Source: Staphylotrichum longicolle
Taxonomy: Eukaryota; Ascomycota; Sordariomycetes; Sordariales; Chaetomiaceae
Reading direction: 5' to 3'
Assembly (NCBI GenBank): GCA_019096155.1
Contig: JAHCVI010000001.1
Span: 8,060,001-8,124,000, forward strand
DNA: 64,000 bases
The first letter of the stretch is position 1; each line of letters begins with the position of its first letter. Below are positions 1-10,020 of this stretch, in pieces. The translations under genes were made by a program, and so were the position numbers. Under the pieces are notes generated by a model. That model did not search any database, was not told where the DNA came from, and saw only the letters and a list, made by a program, of their open reading frames with translations.

Positions 1-67
1 GGTGGGCCGCGAAGCCGGCATAGTGCGCACACCGTTCCGGGTCGATGGGGTCAAAACCGCCGGCCAT
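1..67 (-). CDS. N-terminus of an unidentified protein, cut by the left edge
   Basis: On the minus strand an ATG at 67 opens a frame that stays open to the window edge and begins MAGGFDPIDPERCAHYAGF. The base at -3 of the ATG is A, as in many fungal start contexts. Only about 22 residues are visible, so no family can be assigned. It could equally be a chance open stretch, because 67 bases without a stop is weak evidence; the Kozak-like context and sensible composition are the only support. Confidence 0.35.
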   Translation of the reverse strand, partial: MAGGFDPIDPERCAHYAGFAAH

Positions 68-1002
68 GCTAGGCTGGGGAGAAGGAAAAGAAAAGAAGAA
101 GAACAGAAGAAACAAGTACGCAGGGAGGAGGGCTGTTAAGAGTAGCGGTAAGGGAGGTTCGTGCGTGAAGCGGGTTGCTCACAAGACACGCATAAATCTC
201 CGGTGGCGTCGAGACCCTGTCGTAGACATGCTCTTGGGGGCTCTTGAGGGACCGGGGGGGATGGGGTTTTCGAGAGGGTTTATATCATGAGGCATGACGG
301 GCCAGCCGTGTGACGAGGCGGAGGCAGAATGATGAGGTGCAGCGAGCATTGCTTTGACAGGACAGCGCTTCCGCATCTCACTGGTGCATCGATCTTCCGC
401 AGTTTCCATCCGGATGACCCCGGCTCCCGACAGCTGATGGAGAGTTATGGAGAAAGAAGTTGACAGCGACTTGGCCTTGGACAGGGGTGTTGATGCCAAC
501 ACCCTTTGCCGGGGGGCGTGTGTCGACGACGTGGAAAAGGCTAATGTGTAACGAAGGGGGTGTGTTGTTTTCGAAAAGGGGGCTCCGCCAGGGCACCATG
601 GCGGTAAGGAAATCTGTAATCTGTACGGACGAAAGCATGGAAAGCCGCAGAAGGGAGCCTTGCACAAGCAATCGAGATGAATGGTCTTGGATCCCATCTC
701 GGCGGTTTGGCATGCACAGGGTAGATTGATATTTGCTCCACACTGCTTGGCAGCCACGGCGGAGTGCGGCAGAGCCAGCGCCCCACGGGCGATCACTCGC
801 GACAGCGGTAAGCAACCTGTTGGGCCAAGAGTGGCCGGGTCCGAATGGTGACGATCAGAGTTTCCGCAACGACCTGTCGGTGCAGCGCGCCAAGATGCTG
901 TGTGTCCCACGACGCGCACTGCCCAAACCCCGTCACCGTCATCGTCAGCTGCCGCCGGTTGCCTACCCCCCTTGTCCACCAGAGTGCCCAACCGCTCGTA
1001 AT
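68..1002. other. Intergenic, no gene seen
   Basis: This stretch lies between the left-edge start (-) and the 3' end of the mitochondrial membrane protein gene (-). Open frames on both strands overlap each other, begin mostly at non-ATG codons and show no recognisable motif. I see no RNA gene or repeat here. It should hold the 3' UTR of the gene ending at 1003 and the promoter of the left-edge gene. Confidence 0.5.
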
Positions 1003-2337
1003 CTAGTTCATGCCCGGCATGAGATCGACGGCATCGAGAATCATGGACTTGGACAGGATGTATTCCCGGAGCCACAAGAACTCCTCCCCTTCCTCCTCGC
1101 CGTAGCGGTGTTCCTCGGAGAAGCCGAAGGAGCAGGCAATCTTGTCGAGGGCAGCGCGCTCGTCCTCGTAGAGCCAGCGATGGCGCAGCGGTGTGCCTGA
1201 CGCCCAAGTCACCCGCTTCATCTGGTCGTTCGCCGTGAAATGAGCCACCATGCCGATGGTGGCCGTGAAGCCCACGTAGCAGATCGCGCCGGCGAAGGCA
1301 AAACCAGTCGCAATTCTTGGCTCCAGAGCATGCTGCAGTTGGGCCAGTTCGGTAGCGGCATAGTAAATGGCCACGGGGGTACCGGCAACGGCAAAGCCAG
1401 GAAGAAGGGCTTTCTTGATGAGTTTCGCTCGCAAGTACGCCTTGGACGAGTAGGTGTTCTCCAGAATGCCGATAGCGGCCCCCAGATCCTTGGCCTCAAT
1501 CGCGGCATCTAGAGCCGCTTCGGCAATGGACACGTCGACTGCGCTATCTGCCTTGCTCGGGTTGCGCTCGACGTATTTGATCGCGCCCGACGCCATCTTG
1601 GGCTTGGGCTTGCTCGCATAGAGACCGAGTATTTGTGGTAAGCTCTCGGGCCGCCCAAGACGGGCCTGGAGCTTGACGTACTCCTCGAGGACATTTCGGG
1701 TGATGACGACCGACGGTAGAGTGACGATGGAGTATGCGGCATCCGAGACCTTGTCAATCACGTCCTGAGCCCGTTGAGCCGGGCTTTTTTGGGTACGGGC
1801 CGCATCCCCGGGCTTCGAGTCCATCCCCTCTAGTCCTAAGAGTTGCGAGGCTGGCCCGCGGGTTTCGGCAGCAGCGTCTTCGGCGCGGCGTTCCGCGGCA
1901 TCTGTTGGCACCGGCTTCACGTCGATCTTTGCGATTGCCCGGAGAGCAGTAAGGGTCATCTCCTCGGACGGAATACCAATGGGGCCCATAAAAGCGCTTA
2001 GCACACGGTCGACGGAAGCGCCGACTGCTGCAGGATCAAGACCGGGTGGTTGGTAAGTGGCAGCAGCGCCGGTCTTGCCAAATCGGCTCTGCGATGGTTC
2101 CGGACTCTGTGAGCTCTGGGAGTTCTGTGGCCGTTTCACTTTGAGAAAGGCCGGCGATGTTGTGAAAGAGCGGACCGAGACGGACCGGGCAAGATTTGTG
2201 GGTGCTGCCGAAGGTTTCCCGGGCCGCAACACCCCAAGGGGTCGCTGAGCAGACCGACTCCATTGCTGTCCTGAGACCAGCTCGCAGGCCTGGCAAAGCC
2301 GAAGTCCTGGGGCGGGGGGGAATGGACGTCGCAGCAT
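1003..2337 (-). CDS. Predicted mitochondrial membrane protein, fungal-conserved type
   Basis: Single exon, 444 aa from the ATG at 2337. The open frame extends eight codons further upstream, but only from a non-ATG codon. The N-terminus is rich in Arg, Ser and Ala with few acidic residues, including RSFTTSPAFL, and looks like a mitochondrial presequence with a cleavage region near residues 55-65. The middle third is helical (a run near VITRNVLEEYVKLQARLG resembles helical-hairpin repeats). Two hydrophobic segments follow at roughly residues 300-325 and 330-355. The C-terminal 70 residues are soluble and acidic, with an EEGEEFLWLREY stretch. I do not recognise a named family. Localisation to a mitochondrial membrane is inferred from the presequence and the two hydrophobic segments. 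Confidence 0.8.
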   Translation of the reverse strand: MLRRPFPPAPGLRLCQACELVSGQQWSRSAQRPLGVLRPGKPSAAPTNLARSVSVRSFTTSPAFLKVKRPQNSQSSQSPEPSQSRFGKTGAAATYQPPGLDPAAVGASVDRVLSAFMGPIGIPSEEMTLTALRAIAKIDVKPVPTDAAERRAEDAAAETRGPASQLLGLEGMDSKPGDAARTQKSPAQRAQDVIDKVSDAAYSIVTLPSVVITRNVLEEYVKLQARLGRPESLPQILGLYASKPKPKMASGAIKYVERNPSKADSAVDVSIAEAALDAAIEAKDLGAAIGILENTYSSKAYLRAKLIKKALLPGFAVAGTPVAIYYAATELAQLQHALEPRIATGFAFAGAICYVGFTATIGMVAHFTANDQMKRVTWASGTPLRHRWLYEDERAALDKIACSFGFSEEHRYGEEEGEEFLWLREYILSKSMILDAVDLMPGMN

Positions 2338-3063
2338 GGCTCGCAATGCAGCGTCTGCCACTCAAACCCAAAGCGTTTTGGCCGGCTCCTTCCTCCAAGC
2401 CTCTTCAACGCTGTCACAGCTGAGTGCTGACGAGTCACTCAGGACCAACCCAACGTGACCAATTGGCAGTGGAAAAGAGCAAAGCCGGAGGCTGCAATTA
2501 GAACCTCCCAACACGGTGGGGACGTCAATGAAATAGCAGATGGTCGGGTATTATACAGGTCGGATCGCGATATGCCGGATGGATGAAAGGTGGTTGATGT
2601 CAAAAGAGAGCTCATGGCCTAAATCGAGATGGTGCAGATCCTTGCATGAACCCGACACCCAGCACGTCCCTCCATTGAGCCAAAGCCCCGCTTTCTGCAG
2701 AACCCAGGCATGCACTAGGCCAGTGATTTGCAAGAAGAGAGGGTCCACGTCTCGGTCGCCAAGCCAGGAATTCCCCACTGTTGCACAGGCACCCAAGACA
2801 GCCCACTCGGAGTGACGCAGGCGCAAGGCAACTCTCCAACAGCACATTACTAGTCCTCTTCCTGGCCTCTTCAACTGTTCTCTCAATCCGCCCTCGTGGA
2901 CCGCCAGCGTTTACGAGGAACTGTCGCCCAATCTTCAACCTCGTCGTACCATTTTCCGGGCGTTATCTACTGACTGCGCTGTTCCGACCGACCAAGGCCG
3001 ACGCGGCCCGAAGCATCACCCTTCCAACAACTCCATCGATAGCCACCTCGACCTCACCTCGCG
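2338..3063. promoter_or_regulatory. Divergent intergenic region between the mitochondrial protein gene and VRP1
   Basis: It contains the promoters and leaders of the minus-strand gene starting at 2337 and of VRP1 starting at 3064. The last 200 bases before 3064 are pyrimidine-rich, as in many fungal leaders. I see no clear TATA box and no independent gene. Confidence 0.45.
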
Positions 3064-4551
3064 ATGCCTCCTCCTCCTCCACCACCGCCGCCTCCGCCCC
3101 CCGGTTTTGGCGGACCGCCTCCTCCTCCTCCTCCGCCGCCGCCGCCGCCGGCTGCCGCCACGCCGGGCAGGGTCCGTTGAGCCGTGTGCCCGACTTTGCG
3201 AAGACTATGCTGACACATTTGCAGGGGGCGCTCCTTGCAGACATCCACAAGGGGAGAGCGCTGAAGAAGACTGTCACAAATGATCGTTCCGCGCCACAAG
3301 TAGGCAAGGGGGCGTCAGGGGGCGGCCCGGGCCCCTCCCCACTCGGCGCGCCTCCTATCCCTGGGCTGCCAAAGGCGCCGGGCGGCCTGGCACCTCCCGT
3401 TCCTGGGCTCCGAGCGAGAAGCAATAGCGATCAGGGCGACAGGGGACATGCATCAACAGATGGGCCACCACAGCTAGCCGGTTTGTTCGCTGGCGGCATG
3501 CCGAAGCTCAGAAAGACGGGAGGGGGCGTTGACACAGGGGGTAAGCAGCAATCTAGCGTTGTCCCTTCTGATTCCACATATCTGACCTTCCTTCAGCAAG
3601 CCGAGACTCTTCATACCTCTCGGACTCGGAAACATTACCCAGATATGTCCCCAAACCACCTGCCGCTGCCGCTCCACCGATTCCCGGGAGGCCATCACTT
3701 CCAGGCACCTCCAGCGCACCGAGCTTGCCGAGAAAGGGCCCACCCCCTCCAATCGGCAAGAAACCACCGCCGCCGCCTCCTGGCTCTAGGAAGCCGTCCT
3801 CCACCGTCTCTCAGCGGCGCCTCCTCTCCCTGGCGCACAGCCTCCGCCGTCCTTCGCACCTCCGGCTCCTTCACCGGCCGCCTTTTCCCCTCCCCCCGCT
3901 CCCCCGCCGCCACCTCCCTCTGCCGCACCACGGCCCCCGCCGGCTCCAGCACGCTCACAACCACTTCCACCCCCGCCATCAGCAACAAGCAGCGTTTCTC
4001 AGAGTATCGCAGCAAGCAGCCATCCGTGCTGCCTCCAGCGTCGGGCCACCGCCAGGCGCTGCGCCGCCCCCTCCACCCCCCCCCCGCGAGCGCACCTCCC
4101 CGCGCTGCACCCCCAAGCTCACCACCGCCGTCATTGGCGCCCCCACCCCCGCCTTCGGTAGCACCAGCACCCCAGCGCCACCACCTCACCCCCGTCCGCC
4201 GCTCCCGCGCCGCCCCCACCATCCCTCTCGCACTCCGCCTCGAGCGCCTCGACACGCGCCGCCTCGGTGCTCTCGATGCTCGACCCGAGCAACTTCACCC
4301 TCACCCCCAACGGCGGCGGCGCCAAGACGCCCAGCCCCGGCCGGGGCCCTTCACCCGCGCCCGGGTCGCCTGCGGCTGCCACCTCGGGGGGAGCCGCTGG
4401 CGGCGGTGGTAGCCGGTATGTGGTACAGGACACGCGCTGGCGGTTCCACGGGGAGGAGAACTTCCCGAAGCCGCGGCCGTTTGCGGGCGGAGCGAGGCGG
4501 TATCGGGCCGGGAGGGGGAGCAGTGTACCGTTGGACTTGGGGGCGTTTTAA
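3064..4551 (+). CDS. VRP1: Verprolin/WIP-family actin regulator (VRP1), reading frame interrupted
   Basis: Verprolin/WIP proteins bind actin monomers through a WH2 motif and recruit WASP/Las17 to cortical actin patches for endocytosis. Exon 1 (3064-3171) encodes Met followed by two polyproline runs around GFGG. An intron at 3172-3224 joins it in frame to exon 2 (3225-3540), giving the WH2 motif at residues 36-60 with core LLADIHKGRALKKT. A second intron (3541-3596) leads into a long proline-rich region. The C-terminus (frame ending at 4551) carries the conserved WASP-binding tail with RYVVQDTRWRFHGEENFPKP. Between about 3810 and 4190 the proline-rich coding signal hops among all three frames, including at a C10 run near 4076-4086, and no canonical introns explain it. 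Both ends are intact and typical, so family assignment is firm. The middle is either mis-sequenced or broken. Confidence 0.85.
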
Positions 4552-5493
4552 GTCTCCGAGAATTGTTATGTGAAAGGGGGAGGTCAGGTGAGAGGAGACA
4601 GAGAGGGTGAGAGGAAACAGAGAGGATGAGAGGAAACAGAGAAGAAGCTTAGCCTATTGCCGGCTGGGTTGAGGTCAGGTTGGGTTTCCAGTTTAGGGTA
4701 TTGCGTGGGTGGGTATAACAGGGTGGTTAAGAGGGGTATGGTTACGCAATGAGCAGACACCGATGTTGGGGTGTCCGCCCAAGGTAGACCAGTCAAGATA
4801 TGATTCAACGATACGTGAACTTGTCCCCTTTTTGGTTTGCTTGGTCTGTGACGGAGGAGGTGGCGCAGTTGGTTGAATTAACTATGTTGGCTATCATATC
4901 ATTCTGCCTCGTCGTCATTTCTCACAATGCTCCCTTTCCCTTCCCTCCGATAACTCATCGTTGTTTGTGTGCAACATGGGTGGGTAATCCGGTCAGGAAC
5001 CGGAACTGGAAGGGAATCGCCTTGACAAGTTGAACAGGGAAAGAAACAAGGTATCGGGGGTATAAGATGGTCATAACTCATGAGCCCCTCGTGGGAGAGG
5101 TGGTATGTGGAGACTTGCTCCGGCATAGGACTATTAAAGGAAAGAGAAGAATGACAATGTCGAACGCAAGGAGAAGAAAACGGGAGTGACATCCTGCCCT
5201 TCCCTGGAAGGGGTCACCCCATGATGTGTAGGTAGCCAATTTGATTGTTCCTCCATTCTGACCTTAACAGCCTCAAGACATAGGAGACTCGACGAGGGGT
5301 CGCCGTCTGTTGCTGATGTGCGAAGGGCCCCTTCCCTTGTTCGGCGCGGCATCTAGCCATGCCATACGTCCTGGTCGAGACAATGTCAGCACTGGGGTAG
5401 CCGGCCATGTTTGGAGCCCACCATGCTCAATCGATGCTAACCTTTGGTGTGTGTGTGTGTGTTTCACTCATGTCTTTCTCACTTGAAGGAGAG
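4552..5493. other. 3' flank of VRP1 and intergenic sequence with a short tandem repeat
   Basis: Directly after the VRP1 stop there is a purine-rich tandem repeat (separate entry). The remainder shows only short overlapping frames. A (TG)n microsatellite runs near 5448-5462. No gene is supported. Confidence 0.5.
4588..4644 (+). repeat. Three-copy 19-bp purine-rich tandem repeat
   Basis: Units begin at 4588, 4607 and 4626, each close to GTGAGAGGAAACAGAGAGG with one or two substitutions. It lies in the presumed 3' UTR of VRP1. Its function is unknown; simple slippage or duplication is the likely origin. Confidence 0.8.
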
Positions 5494-5649
5494 TCAAGGG
5501 TGGTTGGACTTGTCCTCCGACCCGGAGCCCGACGTAGAAGTGCCGCCGGACGCGGTCTCCTCCTTCGTGTAGAATGGCTCCAGCTCGTCGAGCGACGGTG
5601 CCGTGTCCATGGCGCCCCAGGCGGCGATTGCTGAGTTGTTCATGTTCAT
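5494..5649 (-). CDS. Candidate 51-aa acidic small protein
   Basis: The minus-strand ATG at 5649 opens a 51-codon frame ending in TGA at 5494-5496. A second in-frame ATG lies two codons in. The product is Ser/Gly/Thr-rich and acidic, with a central DELEPFYTKEE segment and a C-terminal run of Ser, Gly and Glu; it has no Cys and no membrane segment. A TATATA element near 5811-5818 lies about 160 bases upstream on this strand, a reasonable promoter distance. The frame could also be the last exon of a longer gene. I recognise no family. Support is composition plus the upstream TATA only. Confidence 0.35.
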   Translation of the reverse strand: MNMNNSAIAAWGAMDTAPSLDELEPFYTKEETASGGTSTSGSGSEDKSNHP

Positions 5650-8398
5650 GTTTGAGGAGAGTTGGGCGTTGTGCGGTGCGTAAGAGACAATCGTGGACGT
5701 GTCGAGGGAACGCGAAGAAAACGCAGAGGCGCGGGCCGAGACTCAAAGATGTAGGTTCCAGGATTCCCAACTTGCCAACTTCCGTCCGTCATCAGCGCTG
5801 GTCCCGTCGTATATAAGCCCGTCAGACCATGACCAGCGCTCTTCGTCCATCCACAACCCAAGCGGGGTTGATGCCAGACCAGGACGGACGTTCGCAGACC
5901 ACACGGGCGGGTCTCGCTCCCCGTTGCCAGTTGCCGGCAACCACAGGCTTCAATGTGCATGAGCGCGGGCGGTCTCATTGGTAGGCTTAGGTCTTGCATC
6001 GCGAGGGTGCTCCAAGGGTTGCAGAGTGTGGCAACCCGGAGATTCATTTCGATAGGACGGCCCGAGCAATGGAAAGAGCCGCATCTTTGGGGGAGTTCGC
6101 CATTCCCGCGACCTGGGGATGGCGGGGCATGCGTCTCGACTTTGCTTCCTCGCCCATTCTGATGCCCTCGTGCAGCTGCGGCCGGTTACGGCGGCCCGGC
6201 TGCTTGCTCAGTCCTTGCTTGATTGCTTGGCAACTGAACAGATGTGAACCCGGTGTGAACCCGGTGTGAACCAGGTGATGACTAGTCCTCGAGAGCCAAA
6301 TGGTGACGTGGAGACTTTCCGGCCCGCTGTGCTAGAGCGGTGCGTGAATGTGTGTGTCAGTTTCCGTGACCAAGGATCCAAGAGAGTTGTTGGTGGAATG
6401 CTGGAACCATTCTTACTCGAATCTTCCAATATCTGAGTCTTCTGTATGTATCCCACGCCCCCCCGGCAGGTTTTGACAGCACCAAGATGATTAGTGCTTC
6501 TCTGAGAAAATGACTAGTAGTCCCTAGATGTGATTTCCAGGAGAGAACTCCGGGCCCATACGGCGCGCTGAGTAGCGGCGCATCTCGGACTCTGCCATAT
6601 GCCTTCAGCACCCACTTACACGCAGAGTCCGAATTTCCCGATCGCGGAATTGGAAATTGACCTTGTTGCAGGCAGCACGCGCCCACGCTTAGTTTGACGA
6701 CATGTAAAGTCCAAGGCTTGATTTCGCCGTGGCTGTGCTGTTTACTCTAACTTTAGTTGGACGCCGAACTCCCCGCAACGGGACTCGACTGTCGCAACGT
6801 CGAGAACTGTGTTCCAGAGGCGCTCCCCTCTCCCAACCGCGACATGGCTATTCCCAGGTGGCGGGGGAGGACGGCCTGGAGCCCTTGGCTGATCCCGTGC
6901 TTCTTTGCGGCTCTTTTGATCGGAGCGAATCATGTTGGGTCAGTATCTCTGCTTCAAGGTCCTTTGCTGGGATGGTGACACTGATGACTTTCTGTTTGCA
7001 CCATCGCCAATGAGATCAATCATGCCACGCAGCGGGGCGTTCATCAGGTTTTCAGCAGCACGTCGCCCCCGCGCCAACTCTCTGATGTTCGGGACCGCGT
7101 CCGCAAGGCACGGCTTCGGCAATTGCTGCCACGTCATCTCCGCAAACTTGCACGGCTCGCAATGGCCATCACGGAGGGTCCGCCGGAGATTGTTTGGTCG
7201 AGTGCCGGAGATTGTTTGTTCGAGTGCCGAGGCACCGCATCAGGCCATTGATCGCGTGTCTCCAGGCAATTGTTCTCTGAAGGGAATGGTCCAATGTCCG
7301 CGCCGCAATTCCCAATGCGCGGCGAGCCGGTGGAAGAAGCTGGCGATGGAAACGTGCGGAACGGGACCCGGTCGGCGCGGTTACTGCGGCATCCCCAACG
7401 AGTCTTGAGGTCCGGAAGAGGCACCTGCACCTGGATTCAACCAAGACTTTAGTTTTGCTTCTGTCTCTCAGGCTGCAGCGAAAAGATCACGGTCAAAGGT
7501 GGATTCCGGTGCTCGCGGCAACTGCGATGGAGACAGGACCAGGCACCAATTTGAAGCTTCCACTTTGGCGGGATCATGCACCCCACATTCCCAACCCCAT
7601 CCTCGTCCCCACCACACCTCAACAACCCCATCTCCCCTCTAAGTTCTTCCTTCAAGTTGACAGAGCCAAGAGAGCCTGACTGCCGCCAAGTCAACGCCGA
7701 GGAACCCGGGGGTTGACTCCCAGGCAGCCCTATTCATCGTACGTTGCGCCGATGGCACAGACAACTTTCCTACCCCACTCTGCCCTGCTTGGCGGATCCA
7801 ATGTGGGACTAAAGAAGCGCTCGATCCAACTTCAACTTGTTCGCCGCCGTCTTCGCCGCAAGCTCAGCAATCACAAGCGCGTGCCTCGGCGTCTGTCCAA
7901 GGTCTTCAGCCGCTGCCTAGACGCTGTAGGCCGGGGAGCCGAGACCGAACGGCGACCGCACCGGCTGAAACGGGACAGCCTTGCGATGATGTTGTCCGGA
8001 AGTCTCATGAGCCGACTGAAGGATCGCAGTTGACTCGTGAAATCAGGTTCGTCGGGCACAGTTGTCGCTTGATGCCCGCTCTATGGCTCTCGGACTCAGT
8101 CTTCGGGTCTCTTGACCTGGCTAGTTTCGACGTCGCCCGGTTTCAACGCGCTGCTTTGAATTCTTGGAGGCTGTCATGATACCCCTCAGCGTTGCAGAGC
8201 CTCGGACTCTTGTGTTTACCCCTGAAAATAGAATCTCGTCCTATCTTCTGCGCTCGATGCGAGAACCGTGGCCGTCGTGACGCCCCTAGCATGGCCTCCA
8301 GGCTGCAAAGGTGAAGACCGGCGGGTCGTGATGTTATTCTAGGAAACAAGTCGATCGTGGTGACGAGAAGAAGGTGGAGTTGGTCATGGCCCGATGTC
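5650..8398. other. 2.7-kb gene-poor region
   Basis: Both strands show only short overlapping frames, none with a recognisable domain or convincing splice structure. It contains the TATA-like element near 5811-5818 and an 11-bp tandem repeat at 6243-6275 (unit TGTGAACCCGG, three copies). I see no tRNA, 5S rRNA or transposon signature. It probably holds regulatory sequence for the flanking small genes. Confidence 0.5.
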
Positions 8399-8404
8399 TA
8401 TAAG
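8399..8404 (+). promoter_or_regulatory. TATA-like element upstream of the small Cys-rich gene
   Basis: TATAAG sits about 250 bases before the ATG at 8651. A pyrimidine-rich leader follows (8405-8525). A candidate 5'-UTR intron starts with GTAAGT at 8526 and ends at 8598 or 8605, after a CTGAC branch-like motif. The combination is typical of an inducible, strongly expressed small fungal gene. Confidence 0.5.
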
Positions 8405-8650
8405 TATGAAGCCACCGACTCGTCTTCATCTCCATTCCTCATTCTCATCATCACATCAACACACTCCACTCAGCTTCACTTCAGACCAAGCCGGACTTGC
8501 CCATTTCTCTCACTCTCAGCGACCTGTAAGTTTCCAGCTTCAACCAAAAAGAACCAGCCGTGCTTCCTCGTCTCGTCGAGCCAACTCACTGACTCTAGTC
8601 TCTAGTAATCAAACTCCCAAGTTTCCAACAAGCCCCACCAACTTTCAACC

Positions 8651-8821
8651 ATGTGCCGCCGCATCAACTACCGCCGCCTCCGCTGCCCCAAGTGCGGTGA
8701 CCTCCGCAAGGACTCCAAGAAAGAGCCCTGCCCTGAGGGCCAGACCAAGGGCTTCGGCAAGTGCAAGGCAGGCGTCACCGACTCGGACGCCAACATTGTC
8801 CACAACTGCCCCAGGAAATAG
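8651..8821 (+). CDS. Small basic Cys-rich protein, 56 aa
   Basis: The ATG at 8651 opens a 56-codon frame ending in TAG at 8819-8821. The protein begins MCRRINYRRLRCPKCG and contains six Cys, including a CPKC knuckle followed by Cys27, Cys38 and Cys53, with many Lys and Arg. Spacing is compatible with a small zinc-ribbon or a disulfide-stabilised fold, but not diagnostic. No signal peptide is visible, which argues against a secreted effector. Upstream are a TATA-like element, a pyrimidine leader and a probable 5'-UTR intron, all on the same strand. I recognise no named family. Confidence 0.6.
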   Translation: MCRRINYRRLRCPKCGDLRKDSKKEPCPEGQTKGFGKCKAGVTDSDANIVHNCPRK

Positions 8822-10020
8822 AGTTGGCCAAAAGACTCAAAAACGGGAATGGGGGTCGCAATGGCGCAAGCTGGTCTTGCCTAGGTGCGGGGGACAGGGG
8901 AGAACGGATCACTGCCGGAGCTGGCGATGGTGGTGACGGCTTGGGTTGAATTGGGGGTTGGTTGGGTAGGGAGTGGTGTCCGTTCTTTAGACTCAGGCAG
9001 GCCTTGCAATGAAGACACGGGTTATTCATACTATTGTTGTTTCACTGTAAACGTTGGGATTGATGTGAAGTTGCAGGAGCTAAACCCACTCTTTACAGTG
9101 AGTGAACCTTCCAGGACAAGTTGAGACTTTGCTGCTGCTAACTCATGCCAACACTCTTGAAAACGAGAGGTTAATTTGCTATAGACGGGATGTTGAATTG
9201 AAATCAAAAATCATTGCACTATTTATTCGTCTGCAGGCGTTTCCTGAATCAACTATCGAGTTGACCGGTTCACGACTCATTTCACACTCGCAAGCTCACC
9301 GAACTCCCAACTCTTTCACCTGTCGTCGGTGTAAGGTAAGGAAGCGAAAGGGACGAAACAAGCTAGGCAGGTTTCGGTGTGGGCTCGCGTAACGTCATCT
9401 CCCCGTTGCGCCCAAGGAGCAGCTGGGCAGTCAAGCTTCCAGGCAGCCAATGAGGGCAGGGGGCGTGTCGGGGTGACCGGCCCACCTTCATCAAGGTGGC
9501 TCAAGGGTGGGTCACGCCCTCCCGCACTCCGCCCCACCAGCCCACCCTGGGCGGTCTTCAGCCCGGGCGATCGTCTCTGCCACTTGCAAACGCCTGCCAA
9601 GGATGGACAGGCAGGGAAGCCATCCTGTTGGGCAGCGGGCAGTGGGCAGAGCACGCACAAGACAAAGACAACAAAGCCTCTTGCAGCCGCCGGCTTCGTG
9701 CTCTGCCGTGCAACAGAGCGATCCGAAGCTGCGGGATCCTCCATCTCTGCATTTTTGCATCGCCAAAGCGCCTGCGAATCGGCTCGCGCGCCCACTCGAC
9801 GTTCCACTTACACAAGAGGAGCAGCAACTAGCGAGCGCATCGCCAACGTTGTCGTCCCACAGCTCCACTCTCGAAGGCGGGGCCGCGGGGGGCACCAACA
9901 GAGACACACACGAGCGATCTCGCACTCGTTCACCAAAGCGCCCAATCAAACATACTTCGGCTTTCATCTCCACGAGTGCCGTCGTTGCCTTCAAAATCCC
10001 ATAAAGTGACTGCTTCTACG
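8822..10020. promoter_or_regulatory. Intergenic and leader of the membrane protein gene
   Basis: It holds the 3' UTR of the small Cys-rich gene and the promoter and leader of the gene starting at 10021. Long overlapping frames at 9316-10009 on both strands reflect high GC and lack any recognisable domain. No RNA gene is seen. Confidence 0.45.

Noticed and set aside
179..1207. 342-codon minus-strand frame at the left end
   Set aside because: It begins at a non-ATG codon, overlaps the 3' end of the mitochondrial protein gene in another frame and has no recognisable content.
9377..10009. 210-codon plus-strand frame before the membrane protein gene
   Set aside because: No recognisable content, similar-length frames on both strands at the same place, and position in the leader region of the next gene.
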